From contig NC_037590.1 in assembly GCF_003073045.1 (NCBI RefSeq), forward strand, positions 3,870,016 through 3,934,015: a stretch of 64,000 nucleotides of DNA. The letters are read 5' to 3'. This document shows positions 36,701 through 48,327 of this stretch, one piece after another. The notes beneath the pieces are model-generated. The model ran no database searches and was not told the origin of the DNA. It was given only the letters and a program-made list of their open reading frames with translations. This DNA is from Pomacea canaliculata. Lineage: Eukaryota; Mollusca; Gastropoda; Architaenioglossa; Ampullariidae. A program made the position numbers and the translations under genes. Within the stretch, counting starts at the first letter, position 1, and each line of letters begins with the position of its first letter.

Positions 36701-38331
36701 TCAACATTGTTCACAGATACATTTTGCTACTTAAGCGTCATCTCTTTCATGACTACGGTACCTCCACAACCTCATTTACGACCAACAGTTTATGCTTTAT
36801 TAGGATTTTTTGTGTGCACGAGTTGTCTGTTGAAAAAAAATTATGGTTTTTAAGAGCATTATTTCAACAGTTAAATTAATGAACTTGAATCTTTAGGTGT
36901 TTAAAGTCAATAGTTTGTGGAATGAAAGCAGACTGGTTGATTTCCCTAATACGTCCCCTCTCACCTACCATCTGATTTTGGTGAAGTCTTATTTGGGAGG
37001 TTTTACTGTATTTACCTATTTACCTGGGGATGTTCCGGCATTGAGTTTGCCAGTTCTTCAAAGCTGATCTGCATGTCGTCATCAGGAACGTGTTAGAGCA
37101 GTGAGGCAATGGACACCAATTCTAATTACATCATTTGCTTCATACACTGGGCGTATTCCTATCTCAGAAACATGTTGCAACACACTTTGGCTGAGATGGA
37201 AGTAGTATCCATTCACACGAGCATTTAGATAGTGTTGTTGAAAGGACTTTTCAAAATTTCGAAATCAGTGAGGATCACCATGGATGTGCTTGTGAAACTA
37301 GATGATTGACATAGTCTGGCAAACGTGTATATGTGGCCTCTGTCTTGTTGGGCAGTAGACAGTAAAGAGCTGCTGGATTGATGCCTCTACTCTGCTCAAA
37401 ATGGGTAGAGTAAAGCTGAAAGAAGATTGATGGTACTTTTTTGAATGTCCCATTTGCTCCCCAGACATGTCTTCTCTCTAGTCCTCTCAGAACTGCATCG
37501 TCTCCCATGATATTGATACAATCGTTCAGGTTGTCACACTGTTCATCAAATAAATCAAACAGAACCAGATGACTAAAGCGCTGTGGTATGTCAAATGTCA
37601 CATCTGGGGGCAGAGGTGGTAGATTATCACCTCCTTCCTGGTTTATAGTCTTCGTTCTGAAGTGTCTCCAACTCCTGCTAATCACTGATTGATCTGAAAG
37701 TGTCATCAGAACATCTTCAGCCAAGTCTCTTGCAACTGCACCTTGTACAGCGGCTGGTGTCAATGTATCTTGCATTGTGTGTTTCATTTGAAAAACGGCC
37801 TCTCTTGTTTCTTGCTGAATTTTCTTCATGATTATGCTTTTGGAACTGTACACCTTTGCAGTCCAGAAAGGCTTCCAGAATATCTCTATATCCCTATTTT
37901 TCATTCAAGCACCTAAGGTCAAGAAAATTTCTAATTCAGTGCTCTGAGAAAATGGGACAGAAGATTGTTGATGGATTCTGCATAGAACCATATATGTTCA
38001 AAGGGGTAATCAAGTGCCAGGAACTAGCCAGATTTACACAAAAACATGCATGCAAAATTGTCAACGCAGAGGGCCACTCAAGTTCAGCTTGTGACTGAGG
38101 AAGTGGGGCAGGACCATTCCTACTATCGATGATAATGTATTACACATTCATCACTTTTTGCCATCACTCCTAACAACCAAAAGACAGTGGGACTACCTTT
38201 TACGGTTTTCTGACATCTCTTTAAACTTTGTATGTTTTCAGAGAGATGGCTGCCCAAAAATTGTGAACCTTGGAAGTGCTAAAACAGATCTTTTCTATGA
38301 AAGAAAGAAGTACGGCTTCAAGAAGAGATGA
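33737..38331 (+). CDS. PHF5A: PHF5A, SF3b14b subunit of the U2 snRNP SF3b complex, complete
   Basis: Core spliceosomal protein that helps SF3B1 hold the branch-site adenosine; nuclear. Four exons, 33737-33788, 34241-34264 (a 24-nt microexon), 36413-36579 and 38242-38331 (TGA), encode 110 residues, the exact family length. It starts [17 protein letters not shown] and ends KYGFKKR. Repeated CxxC pairs (CEKC, CVIC, CDEC, CVICGG, CKEC) form the three zinc sites of the PHD-like knot. Every junction is in frame and no residue is missing. Introns are much larger than the coding sequence and carry a 6-bp-TSD MITE (intron 2) and a MULE relic (intron 3). It is divergent from DDX47. Confidence 0.98.
34454..34623. 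repeat. Diverged tandem duplication in PHF5A intron 2
   Basis: Two segments of about 63 bases, 34454-34516 and 34561-34623, align collinearly. Both run from GCTCAA.ATGC through CACCCA.CAAAC to TTCACAGAAAATGAC (GTATTCACAGAAAATGAC in copy 2). The period is 107 bases. Confidence 0.6.
35630..35836. mobile_element. 6-bp-TSD MITE, copy 2 (PHF5A intron 2), with internal duplication
   Basis: Same family and orientation as 31187-31361. The target duplication is CTTATT (35624-35629 and 35837-35842). It is 207 bp because a 32-bp internal unit (AGGGACCCCTTC, then TCAGATTTTTAAGG) is present twice; the other two copies have it once. Confidence 0.9.
37025..37904 (-). mobile_element. Decayed Mutator-like (MULE) transposase fragment in PHF5A intron 3
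   Basis: A 209-codon minus-strand frame (37904-37275) matches the region leading into the MULE transposase domain. It contains [20 protein letters not shown] and [15 protein letters not shown], which fit the W..DGTF...P.. FQLY and LL.NKTE.TY signatures. Similarity continues in a second frame down to about 37040 with [14 protein letters not shown] and [14 protein letters not shown]. At least one frameshift and later stops therefore break it. The N-terminal zinc-finger part and terminal repeats are not seen. It is a DNA transposon relic, not a host exon: it is antisense to PHF5A and no splice sites frame it. Confidence 0.75.
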
Positions 38332-41300
38332 CCAGTTATACTTTATTCCACCTTTTTTGTTTTTCTTTTTTCAGAAAATTGTGGATGTCTTTTTGTCATA
38401 TATGTTTGCCCATAAAAGTTACTAAATTTTCATTTTGTTGTGTTTTTGTGTGAGGTTGCTATGGATAATAAGGGTATGCATTTTATGCAGCTTTCCCAAC
38501 AGCTATAGAAAATCCCAAATTATCAATATTTACATTTACTTCCTGTATTGTTGCAAAATGCTGTTTTTATAAATGGCAGTTTTTTGTTGAGTCCTCAGCT
38601 GTGTAGAATGCATATCTAACTTAACAAATCTGAAATTTATGTTTTTGCAATTTTGTTGCACAAACTCTTGATGAGAACTATGCAGAACAAGCATGTTGAA
38701 TCTTTAAATATGTATATATAAAATGCTGGATCAAAACAAGTATAATCAAGACAACCTGAAAAAAACTTTAATCCCTTAAATAAAATGAAAAAGCATATTA
38801 CCTCTGAAAATGCAAAAGTACAATTTTTGTGACATAACTTTGCCCTGGGGACTTCTTCCTCCCAGGTGATCTTAGTGTGCCTTATTTTTTTTTGCATCAA
38901 CTCCTGTTAGGATTTTCTACAAACATTAAAGTTAGATGTGTCACAATTCAAGATTGGCTTTGGGTGCTTGTAAATCCATTACTGGCAAAGTAAAAGGAAC
39001 TTAAAATATGGACATAAACCAGATTGCTGGCAGATGAATTTTGGCATTCAGTGCTAAAATGACGCTTTGCAAATAAGTTTCATCAAGAGCTCTGAGACAG
39101 AAGAACAAAATGTAAAACTTTATGGTTGTGGTAATAAATTTTTTAGAAATTGAGCAATCTTATACAGTTCACATCAATAATCTCGGTGGTTTTGAAGGAA
39201 AGACTTGGCAGTTTACCATTTGAGAAGAACTTAGTGCTGGTCTCGGTAAATTGTCAGTAATCCATTGTAGTTCTATACTTCAAAGAATATATTCGCACAG
39301 TGTCAATAAAAACTGAAAGATAATCTAAGCAGTTCTATCAAATAGATGCGTTACCCTATTGATATTCACTGAACAATAAACATCAGTCATAACCCACAAA
39401 AACTCAGTTCTGTATGCCAGTGAGAAATGTGGTCATAACTGTCCAGCATCAAAATGCAAAAACAAGCATTGAATACTTGCAAATTTTGAAAATATACACA
39501 TTCTCATGCTATTTAAAAGCCAAACTTCACATATTCACAATGTGTAAAAAAACCAGAAAACTGAAAAGAACACTGCCAAATCAAGTAAAAAAAAGAATAG
39601 GAATGGTTGGTGAATGGAATGCCATGATGGGATGAAGGAAACCCTAACAGAAGTGAAACTCCAGCTGTGGCCTTTGATGAAAAATTTCATTACCAAGCAA
39701 ACTATATGCATGCCATTCTAATTCAATGTTAAAATAGAAAAAAAGAAAAAGTTGGACGTTGCACAGGGGAGTCATATCCAAGCAAGAAGAAAGGAGCTAT
39801 TTGGTTAGTATGGTGTCTATAGTTCAGTTAAGCAAGAACACGACAACCCATTACAGCAGTCTTTCATCAGGTTTTACAAAAATACATCAAATATTCAGCC
39901 TTAAACTCTCCAAGCTCAAGAGGTATCAGAGATGCATATTTCACATATCGTTTGCTCCTATATTCAAGAATTTCTATCATTTGTGATGTGAAATTTGATA
40001 TAAACACAGTGAAGACAAACTGTGGCTTAATGCAGTGGTTCTCAAAGTTTTTCGGACCGCGGACCACTTTACTTAAGTAAAAGCTATGGCGGACCACCAA
40101 GTCCTTAGTAAAAAATATGGCGGACCACCAAGGCCTAAAAATCAGTCTGTACTATGAATTTCAAATTTAAATTGCCGCATTTGTTTACTTTTAATTTAAA
40201 ACTTAATTTCCTTTTGTGACAGTAGTATAGTAATAAGATGAAATAAAGCTACGTATACCTTGTTCTTTGTAATTAAAATGTTAATGCGAGGAATGCATCA
40301 CTTTAAACATCACTTTGCTGACATATGACGACTGTCAGCCGCAGACCACCTGACTTATGCCCGCGGACCACACTTTGAGAACCACTGGCTTAATGCATCC
40401 CGACGATGACAAACATTTGGAAATCACACACATTGAATCAAGTTCTATCTGTGAAACAAATGTTGAAGCTGTTTGTCATGGCCAGCTTAAAACAATGGTG
40501 AAATAACTGTAGCTTGACCCAGAAGAGAGAACTTTATTGTATTTACATTACGGAAGTATATAGATATAGGTCTGTGGTTTACATTTTGTGAACTAATGCT
40601 TGAAATATATCAAATCAACAGAATGTTTATATCTTAACTGTGTTTTGACCAGCAAAACAATCTTGATAACAGTGATTAGGGCTAGGCAGATATGGCCATA
40701 ATATAAATCCAGTTGCAAGAGGCTAAGAAAAAAATTTATTAAAAAAAAAAACTGTCTTATGAGCAATAAAACTGGAAACATTCTTTCTAGTCTCAGTCAA
40801 AGGGTATTAATATCAGAGTTAACGACATGCCGAGAAAGTTATCGCAACTGCCACTTCAGTAAGCTCATCGCATTTCAACAGGAAATGGCTGACAGTAAAA
40901 ATTCCCGGTTGTGATTCACCATTTTTATCTCTTGAAGAAGAAGAAAAAAAAAAAAAAATTGTGACACTGTTCCTGACTGGTGCATCCTTCTTTTGATGGA
41001 TGTGTTATCCTTGACCCAAGAGCTTGCTGTAGCATAGGTGCTTCAACACTTAGGTGTGTCTGACTAGCATAACATGATAGGTATTTACAGTAGCATGCTG
41101 CAAAGGATTAATAGGTGTGAAAAGGAATCTCCTCAAGAGCTAATTACAATGCTCCAATGATGACACATTAAAAAGGGATTGTATTGAATTCCCAACACTA
41201 CCACCTGAAAAAAGAAAATGATGAAATGCCCAGCTACACTCTCAGTTACCAACTAAAATCATAAGAATGTATATATAGTACAATGGAATACTTTCAGACA

Positions 41301-43478
41301 ATTACTCTAATGCCTTCGTGCAGTCTAAAAATGAGTACTGACTGAAGAAAAAAAATTCTATCAGATACAATTCTAATAAATTAAAATCTGATAAAAATTT
41401 ACTGTGTGATACCACAACATGAAGAAAAAAGAAAAAAATTATTGTATTGAAGCAGGAAGATGAAGGAAAGACAGGTATGTCAGCGAGAAAAGCCTTATGA
41501 ACAACACCTTTTGCCTAAATTATACAAAGATAAATCAAGACATGACAAGTGATATCAAGCAATGATACAAGCAGTACTTTGCTGGAGGCAGTCTTCAGAT
41601 TTTCATGGTGGTGAAACAAAAGTTAATATCAGGAATACTAATATTTACAATAGGTACAAACATACACGTATTATATGAAAATGATTTATTAACATGCTTT
41701 TAAGTATTAAGTCTCTTCATTTAAAATCATTAACAAGATAAAAATCCTCCAAAATAATGCATTTCCAACCAATTTCTAAAACATGCTCTTCACAAATGTC
41801 ACAATCCATGAATCATAAAGTAAAATTGTGCATAAAAATGTTTCTTTTTTCGCATAATACTTAGAACTCACAAAACATTCTGATACAGCTTCTGAAATAC
41901 AGGTGTGAAACATTTTCAATAATGTGCTTGTTTGATATAAAGGAATAGTCAAAATTATGTCAACACTAAGACAAACTGAGGTATCATCAGTTCCCTACAA
42001 AACGTGTCTGGGCTTAAAATGGTACTGTTCCTCACTGGTTTTTGTGTGTGTTAAAACCAATGGAAAACAGGCTGAGACTGTTCTGTAAATCATCTTGCAC
42101 ATAAGATATATTTTGTGAATAAATAGTTTAACATAATTCTGACTAACCCTGTGTATGTATATGTACATAGTGAAATATGCAGAATATCAAACATCTCTGA
42201 TAGCAATGAATAATCAAGCACAACTAATCATTCATTTATATTCTGAGAACCATTTGGAAAATCAGTTTCAATACCCCTGCCATTTGGGAAAAACATAAAT
42301 GACTAGCTTTTATTGTAAATGGCAACAAAAATAGCTAGAGTGAAATGTCCAAACAAGGTGTTTTCTGACGTGTACAGCAAGGAACATAGCATACCATCAG
42401 GCATTTGGTAAATAACAGCAAAATGAGTTATACACTTGGTATATTAGTAGTGTAACTAACCTAAAATCAAAGCAAAGTAATTTAAATGAAAAATACAATA
42501 TTGAGAAATATTAGTTTTTGAAAACAAAAATATAATGCTGTTAAAATAGGCTAGAAAGTACTCTATATAAAATATATGATATTGCAAAATCCTGGCACAT
42601 ATTATTATTTCTGTTCTTGTACATGCAAGAGAAGGATGGAAGAAAATGACAACAGGCAGAAGACAGGCTATTAAAATTTTATCATAATCAACTTCAGTAG
42701 AACATGAACATCCTTCACTGAGAAAGGTTAATGCTGCTTCCTGGCATAATGATTGATGTACCAGGTCAATACAAATTTCCTCCTGTAAAAACCCCGGTAT
42801 ACACTGAAATCACACATAGATATCAGTTTTAGTGTTGGGCCATATCTGGTTTTGTATTTAATTATGGCATTCACCACAATTGCAATTAAAAATTAATAAT
42901 AATACTTTGCTTGTATAGAACACTTTACTGCCCACAACCATTATGAACTTCAAATTAAGAGAAAACCACACAGCAAATGATCCAAAGCTATTTTGTGCTG
43001 ATTTAGTGTGCTAATTGTTGTCCATTTATTTCAATAAAAGTTTGCAGTTAAATGTTGATAATAAATAATGAACACAGATGACAAGAGGGTTTAATACTTG
43101 AATACTATATGCATTTAAAAAAATTATGCATACATGATGTTGACTTTTTAGTAATATGCACCATCTTTGGCCTTAAAACCCATAATTTTGACACCTTTTA
43201 GATACATGCACATACATTTATCATACAGTGAAATATCAAGGTCCTTAAGGCACAAGCTTTACAAGCAGCTGAATATTTCTCTTTGTTCCAACAATTGACA
43301 GAAATGGTGTACCTTTACATGATTCTAAAACCTTTGAAAGAAAACAATACAAAAGCAAGTTATAGTAAGGCACATGAATCTCAATGCAACCCATAGAACA
43401 TTATTATGTGACTACAATGGCACTCTGCAGTGAAGAAATTGAAGGAATAAACGAAAAATGCTTCTACTTTTCGCCTGC
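38332..43478. other. Convergent 3' flanks of PHF5A (+) and DAPP1 (-)
   Basis: 5.1 kb without a recognised exon. Plus-strand candidates for PHF5A 3' ends are CATAAA near 38410 (followed by a GT-rich stretch) and AATAAA near 38779, 39130 and 39303. A minus-strand AATAAA near 43030-43025 could end DAPP1. A hAT MITE lies at 40033-40387; otherwise it is AT-rich sequence with no recognised content. Confidence 0.5.
40033..40387. mobile_element. hAT MITE with perfect 8-bp target duplication
   Basis: 355 bp, with perfect 16-bp terminal inverted repeats CAGTGGTTCTCAAAGT / ACTTTGAGAACCACTG. The 8-bp duplication GCTTAATG is perfect (40025-40032 and 40388-40395). Sub-terminal CGGACCAC motifs recur, including tandem ATGGCGGACCACCAAG copies near 40087-40130. 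The intact ends suggest a fairly recent insertion. It is non-coding. Confidence 0.92.
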
Positions 43479-46400
43479 CTAACGAGCATACTCTCTCAAG
43501 CACCAGTTAATACGGTGGATCCAATCATTCATGTCTTGTGGTGTTGTTGAGTACATATAAAAAGTTCTCCATTTGAACACAAGCTTAAACACATTTCCCT
43601 TCTCTGGATAGCCAGTTTTATCCTCAGAACACTCCAGACACTCGTTTAAATCTAAAACTCTAATTGGTTCCTTGCTGAACTTTTCTTTGTAATACATAAG
43701 CTCATTCCTGCGAAGTACAAACCAGCGTGTCTTCCAGGTCTTGAAGATATTGCCCAATTTAGTAAGGAAACCTTCTTTAGTATTCAGTGAAAAGCTGATG
43801 TTGTTGACAGAGTCTTCTGCAGTGCTGAACTCTGCATGGACAGTAACTGACTCGTATGTGTCTGGCTCATGAACGTCGCGAGGGTATGGTACCTGCAGTG
43901 GACGATAAAAGATCCAGAATGACATTTCTTTTATCAATTAAAATGCATGTGTATTCTCGGATAATACATAATTTCAAAAGATTTTGATCTTTTAGTAGTA
44001 ATCTGATTGTCCATGATATCTCTTTGTTGATTTTTTTTCTCATTACCAGGGCTTCTGCTAAGGCCAAATTCTTTGGGGTCCCAGGGACCCCTTCTTCAGA
44101 TTTTTAAGGGGTCCCTGTTCTTCGCCCAACTTTGGAGGGGATCCCATTGACGAAAATTGAAGGGGTCCTCCGAACTTTTAATGCGTACTGTACGCAATTT
44201 TTTGCGTAAGCAGAAGCCCTGCATTACTGTTACCTCTGTGTCTTCACAGTTTTTTGTACTTTACCCTCATTATTTGTCATCTGTTTCTTCAAGTACACAT
44301 TAACTTTTGTTTTTGTACCAAGCCATGACTGCATGCTCCTATAGGAGCATGATTATGTGCTGTATAAATTGCACTACCACCATCACCCCCTTGATAATAA
44401 AGAGGTGTGATTGTCTCTTTTTCTCCCTTAAGCTAATGAGCACATCCACATACTGTGAGCAACACCAATGTTTTATGAAGAACTAAATAGCATCCTTTTA
44501 GATGTGTTACAATCATAAGTTTTTTTCCCTGTAAAAAAATGATATATATGGACGAACTTTGTCATTCATTCTGGTGAATCTACAATACTACCATGAATAG
44601 TTGGTCAGTCTGCAATATTAATAAGTTTGTATGAGTGTATTTAGTATTTGATTCTATAAAATGCATCATGCCATGGAAGAAGAAAATAATCTTTATCCTT
44701 ATAACTTGCCTACCTCTTTACAGTGATACTCTCAGAGTATTGCTACCAATTAATGCAATTTGCAGATAGCTAAACCTTTCTTTATAGCCTTGTTCAGCCT
44801 GCCAATGTTGCAGCAAAAGATATTTTCTAGCCAGTATCACTTTCAACAGCTAGACAATATATATACATCATGTTTTCTTTCAATCAGCTGGGGGGGAGGT
44901 ATTCCCGCTCATATTTTTAAATTGCTGTTCATGTTTAACTGTATGGCTCACACTGACTGGTTGAGAGAAATGATTTTTTTTTTTTGGTAACATGAGGTCT
45001 TTTGTTAGGAGGCATTGCATATAAATACTATTATAATAATAAATGTATAAGTTTGGGTCACTTTAACTGATTAATGAAACTGCAAAATTAATACCACAAA
45101 AATAGTTGTATATGGAGCTGAAAAAGAAGTTATAGTTGTGCTGACACTGATGACAAATAAGGTTGTCAATATTCGACTTCTTTAATTTATTGGATTTGTT
45201 TGTTATTCCATAATTTACTAGATTATGTTTTAATGGCTTCTTATAAAAGAAATTTAATTAAAACATTGAATAGCTGTTGCAGTGATTAGCTTGGTGAGGA
45301 CCAGTTAAGAACTGGTAGGGTGAAGACAAAGACCACTATGATTCAGGGAGATTCCTTGCATGTATTAGCCAGCAATTAGCATCAGGCTGAAGGTTTAGGG
45401 TGCCAAAGTTGTTAACTGGCAAAGAAAAGAGGAGCTTTCTTTTTTGTTCACAACTACTAAAAAGGCTGTGTGTGTGTGAGAGAGAAACAGATATTGTTAA
45501 ATTAAAATTAAAAATACATCTATTATTATTAGTTGAATTTCTCTTCTGCTTTCACATTCCACTGAGTATTTTGCATAAATGATTGGTGACAGAATGTCAA
45601 GCCCCTTAATGTCAAGTCCTTTAAAGTGTTGCAATCAAAATGATAGTGGTGGCATACTATCTGGCAACTTTGTGTGTGTAGCAACTCCCAATGGAAACCC
45701 CCTTAGGTAACCAGTCCCAAGCTCCAGTGAAGGAGGAGGGTTGGTCATGGGGTTAGGAACCCCACCCCATAAAACAACCACATGTCCCTATGCTCCCCTT
45801 GGGGGTGGGTGGGTGGTGACTAAGCTTGGGTGTGTGGCATGCAGCAGCCAGGAATCAGCTGAAACTAGCAATAAAATCCACACTATTTGTCCTATCTCCA
45901 CCAACCTTACAAGAATATTCCTTTTTATTATAGCTTTGTTTCTGTCTGTTTGTATGTTCTGAACCATATTTATTTTCTTCGTTCTGTTTCACATCTGGAA
46001 TCAGGCTACCTGACAACAGATAGTGGGATGACTATTCCCAATTTACCAGGCCACAGATGGAGGATAGCTAATAACCTAAAGGTGTAGAGGTTATCTGTGA
46101 TATAAGACAGGATTATCAGGAAGGAATGATGTAACAGTTTCCTCCACTGAAACACCTCAAAGTGTCCAATAATGGTGCTGGTACTGGTTTGCTCACTAGT
46201 TCTTTTCAGACTAGATTATGCCAACCCTCTACCTGCTGGCTGTCCACACCTCATAACTGACAAATAAAGAGAGTTCAGAACTCTGCCCCGTGCCTTGTTC
46301 TCAAGTCAAGAAAGTCTAATTATGTCACACCTCTTCTCTGTATGGTTCACTGTTCAAACCCAAGTTGATAACAAGCTAGCTGTGAAATGACATGTCTTCA

Positions 46401-48088
46401 TATGTGGCTCCTTCCCTGCATCCATATCTAATTGTAACTCCTTAGCATCTTAATCTGTGAAAAGATTCTACACCCCTGCATTTGCCATTTTTGACTATTG
46501 TGATCAAGTGAATTACAAATGCAAAACATATTCATTAATTCCTTTCAGGAAATTATTATCTGCCATGTGAGTATAACATCAGGTATTACATGATACCTTA
46601 AAAAACAAAAACAAAAAAACAGGAACTGGTGCCAGCTGTATGAGATCAAACATATGTCCTAGCCATGATTTGGTGCTCTTGCAAGAAATCTAACTTTCAT
46701 GATATCGTTTTCTGAAGATTATAGCAGTGTTTTGACAATTCATAAAGCACCAGACCAAAATGATGTATAAAGTGTTTGGATTTGCAACTCACAAAGGATA
46801 AGTTAAATGTCTTGAAAGTATTATACTAGAAGATTTTTAATTGATTTTCTTCCAATGGCTTGTGAACTCATTATATCAAAATTATGAAATATCTTAAATA
46901 TCTGAATAAGGTCACCTATGATCCTCTTGCAATATAGTGCAGTTGCAAATACTTTGATATTTCTGTATAAAACATTAAAGAATCTACTTACAACAATAAT
47001 TTCAAGAATTGACACCAACCACATCAGCATTCTCTAAATACAGATGCACAGCACAAATGCATTATACAATTATTAAAGATTCTCCTTAATCAAATAAGAA
47101 TAAGAAAATGCATTTGTTTGCCTTACCATTTATTGGATATGAGGATCAAATGATATTTTGCAATCATAGTGCTATGTGATGTTTGATTATTTGTTTCTGT
47201 ATCGTCTGCAAACTTCTTGGATGTATTATATAGTCTGTCTAATAAATTGTCAATAAGCACAGCAAAACAATACTAAACCTAAAATATTTCCCTGAGGAAT
47301 TTCCCCTAAACTTTGGCTTTACCTGATTGTGTGATCCTACTCTAAAATGCTGTGTTCTGAAACTAAAAGCTTCCAATCCAATGAAGCAAATCTCCACAAT
47401 CTTCTCATGGAGCTAACTTTATTAATAGCCTCTTCTGCAGGACAGAATCAAAAGATCTCTTAAAATCGTTGAGCTCTTTAAGCTCATCCCTCTGTTTCTT
47501 AGTGTAATCAGATTTAATGTAAATCTTCTTATTCTCTTCCTTTACATTTGTGTTTAATTCTGAAGTTCTTCTGAATCTTTTCAGATTATTCGTGCAGCTG
47601 GTGCTGGAGCGTACAAAATTTCAAGCTAACAATGAACAAGTGACAAACTTTCCGATAGGTGCTCTCGATCTCAGTTTAATATTCTGTATTACTTCAACCG
47701 ATACAATTAAGATAAACTTATATCACATTCAATTTGATCCATTACTATGTCAAGCTTTTATTAAATGCAAATAACTTACCTTGAGCAGAACTAACTGGCT
47801 GGATTCTGTACCAATAAGCGGCTTGTTCTTAAAATGTTCAACAAATTCATTAATACTCCTGAACGATGCATGCCCGAAGACAATTGATATTCCATTGCAA
47901 ACGATGTTAAAATGCTTCACAGATTGCTCGAACTTAACTGATAGCGCATATTCACCACCTCCTTTCGAACTCGGTCGCAAAAGGTATGTTCCATCCCTTC
48001 CATTTTGAAGCAGAATGCTTTCAGCTGTATGTCGATTCAAATTAGGATGAAACCAGTCTAAACATTCAATGTCAGCATTCTGTGCCAT
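43479..48088 (-). CDS. DAPP1: DAPP1 (Bam32) adaptor with SH2 and PH domains, complete
   Basis: Cytosolic adaptor recruited to PI(3,4,5)P3/PI(3,4)P2 at the plasma membrane downstream of tyrosine kinases. Only two coding exons are seen, 48088-47780 and 43892-43479, giving 240 residues (human 280). Exon 1 is essentially the SH2 domain: WFHPNLNRHTAESILLQNG, then DGTYLLRP with the phosphotyrosine-binding arginine. Exon 2 holds DTYESV, equivalent to the regulatory Tyr139 site of human DAPP1. A PH domain follows (KEGFLTKLGNIFKTWKTRWF) with the basic KxG...KxR lipid-binding pattern, ending DWIHRINWCLREYAR. The protein stops right after the PH domain, without the human C-terminal extension. The ATG at 48088 has a good context (G at -3 and +4); the frame upstream has no ATG. 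The single 3.9-kb intron carries a MITE and a LINE relic. Confidence 0.93.
44047..44221. mobile_element. 6-bp-TSD MITE, copy 3 (DAPP1 intron)
   Basis: 175 bp, same family and orientation as 31187-31361 and 35630-35836. The target duplication CATTAC is perfect (44041-44046 and 44222-44227). It has few differences from copy 1. Confidence 0.9.
45690..45870 (+). mobile_element. Possible retroelement-derived segment in the DAPP1 intron
   Basis: GTGAAGGAGGAGGGTTGGTC followed by ATGGGGTTAGGAACCCCACC resembles a GC-rich stretch I associate with LINE sequences in other invertebrates. No domain is visible. This is recognition by memory only, hence the low confidence. Confidence 0.25.
46180..46500 (+). 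mobile_element. Decayed CR1/Jockey-like LINE reverse-transcriptase relic in the DAPP1 intron
   Basis: In the plus frames one can read TRLCQPSTCWL, then RVQNSAPCLVLKSRKSNYVT and PLLCMVH. This matches the widespread LINE signature SRLDYCNSLL.G....L..LQ.VQN.AARLV...RK..HITPLL..LHWLP. The match is broken by stops and a frame change, so the copy is old and non-functional. An A/C-rich run near 46602 is not clearly linked. Confidence 0.6.
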
Positions 48089-48327
48089 TCCACTGTGCCA
48101 GCTTTGGCACGTAACGATTTCACACAATCGTTTTCTCGTCGCTGACTCACTAGAGTATTTCTATTTCCTGTAGCTATGCGAGGATCACGGACGTGTACAG
48201 CTTCGTGCCAAAATGTTAAAAATGTTTTAGGACAGCTTGTTAAGAGTTATGTCCCTTAAATTATGCTTTGACGCACTTCCGGTTAGCAAAAGCTCGGCTG
48301 CTTACAAAGAAAAGAATTTTGACAACA
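48089..48327. promoter_or_regulatory. Shared bidirectional promoter of DAPP1 and HID1
   Basis: The divergent start codons are 239 bp apart. The interval contains an ETS-type site ACTTCCGG at 48275-48282, close to HID1, and CpG-containing GC-richer sequence. No TATA box is obvious. Sharing is inferred from spacing. Confidence 0.65.

Noticed and set aside
40593-40781. Hydrophobic 62-codon minus-strand frame
   Set aside because: AT-rich low-complexity sequence producing Leu/Phe-rich translation; no supporting features.
48089-48127. Apparent N-terminal extension of DAPP1
   Set aside because: The upstream codon is TTG rather than ATG. The ATG at 48088 has a strong context and leads directly into the SH2 domain.
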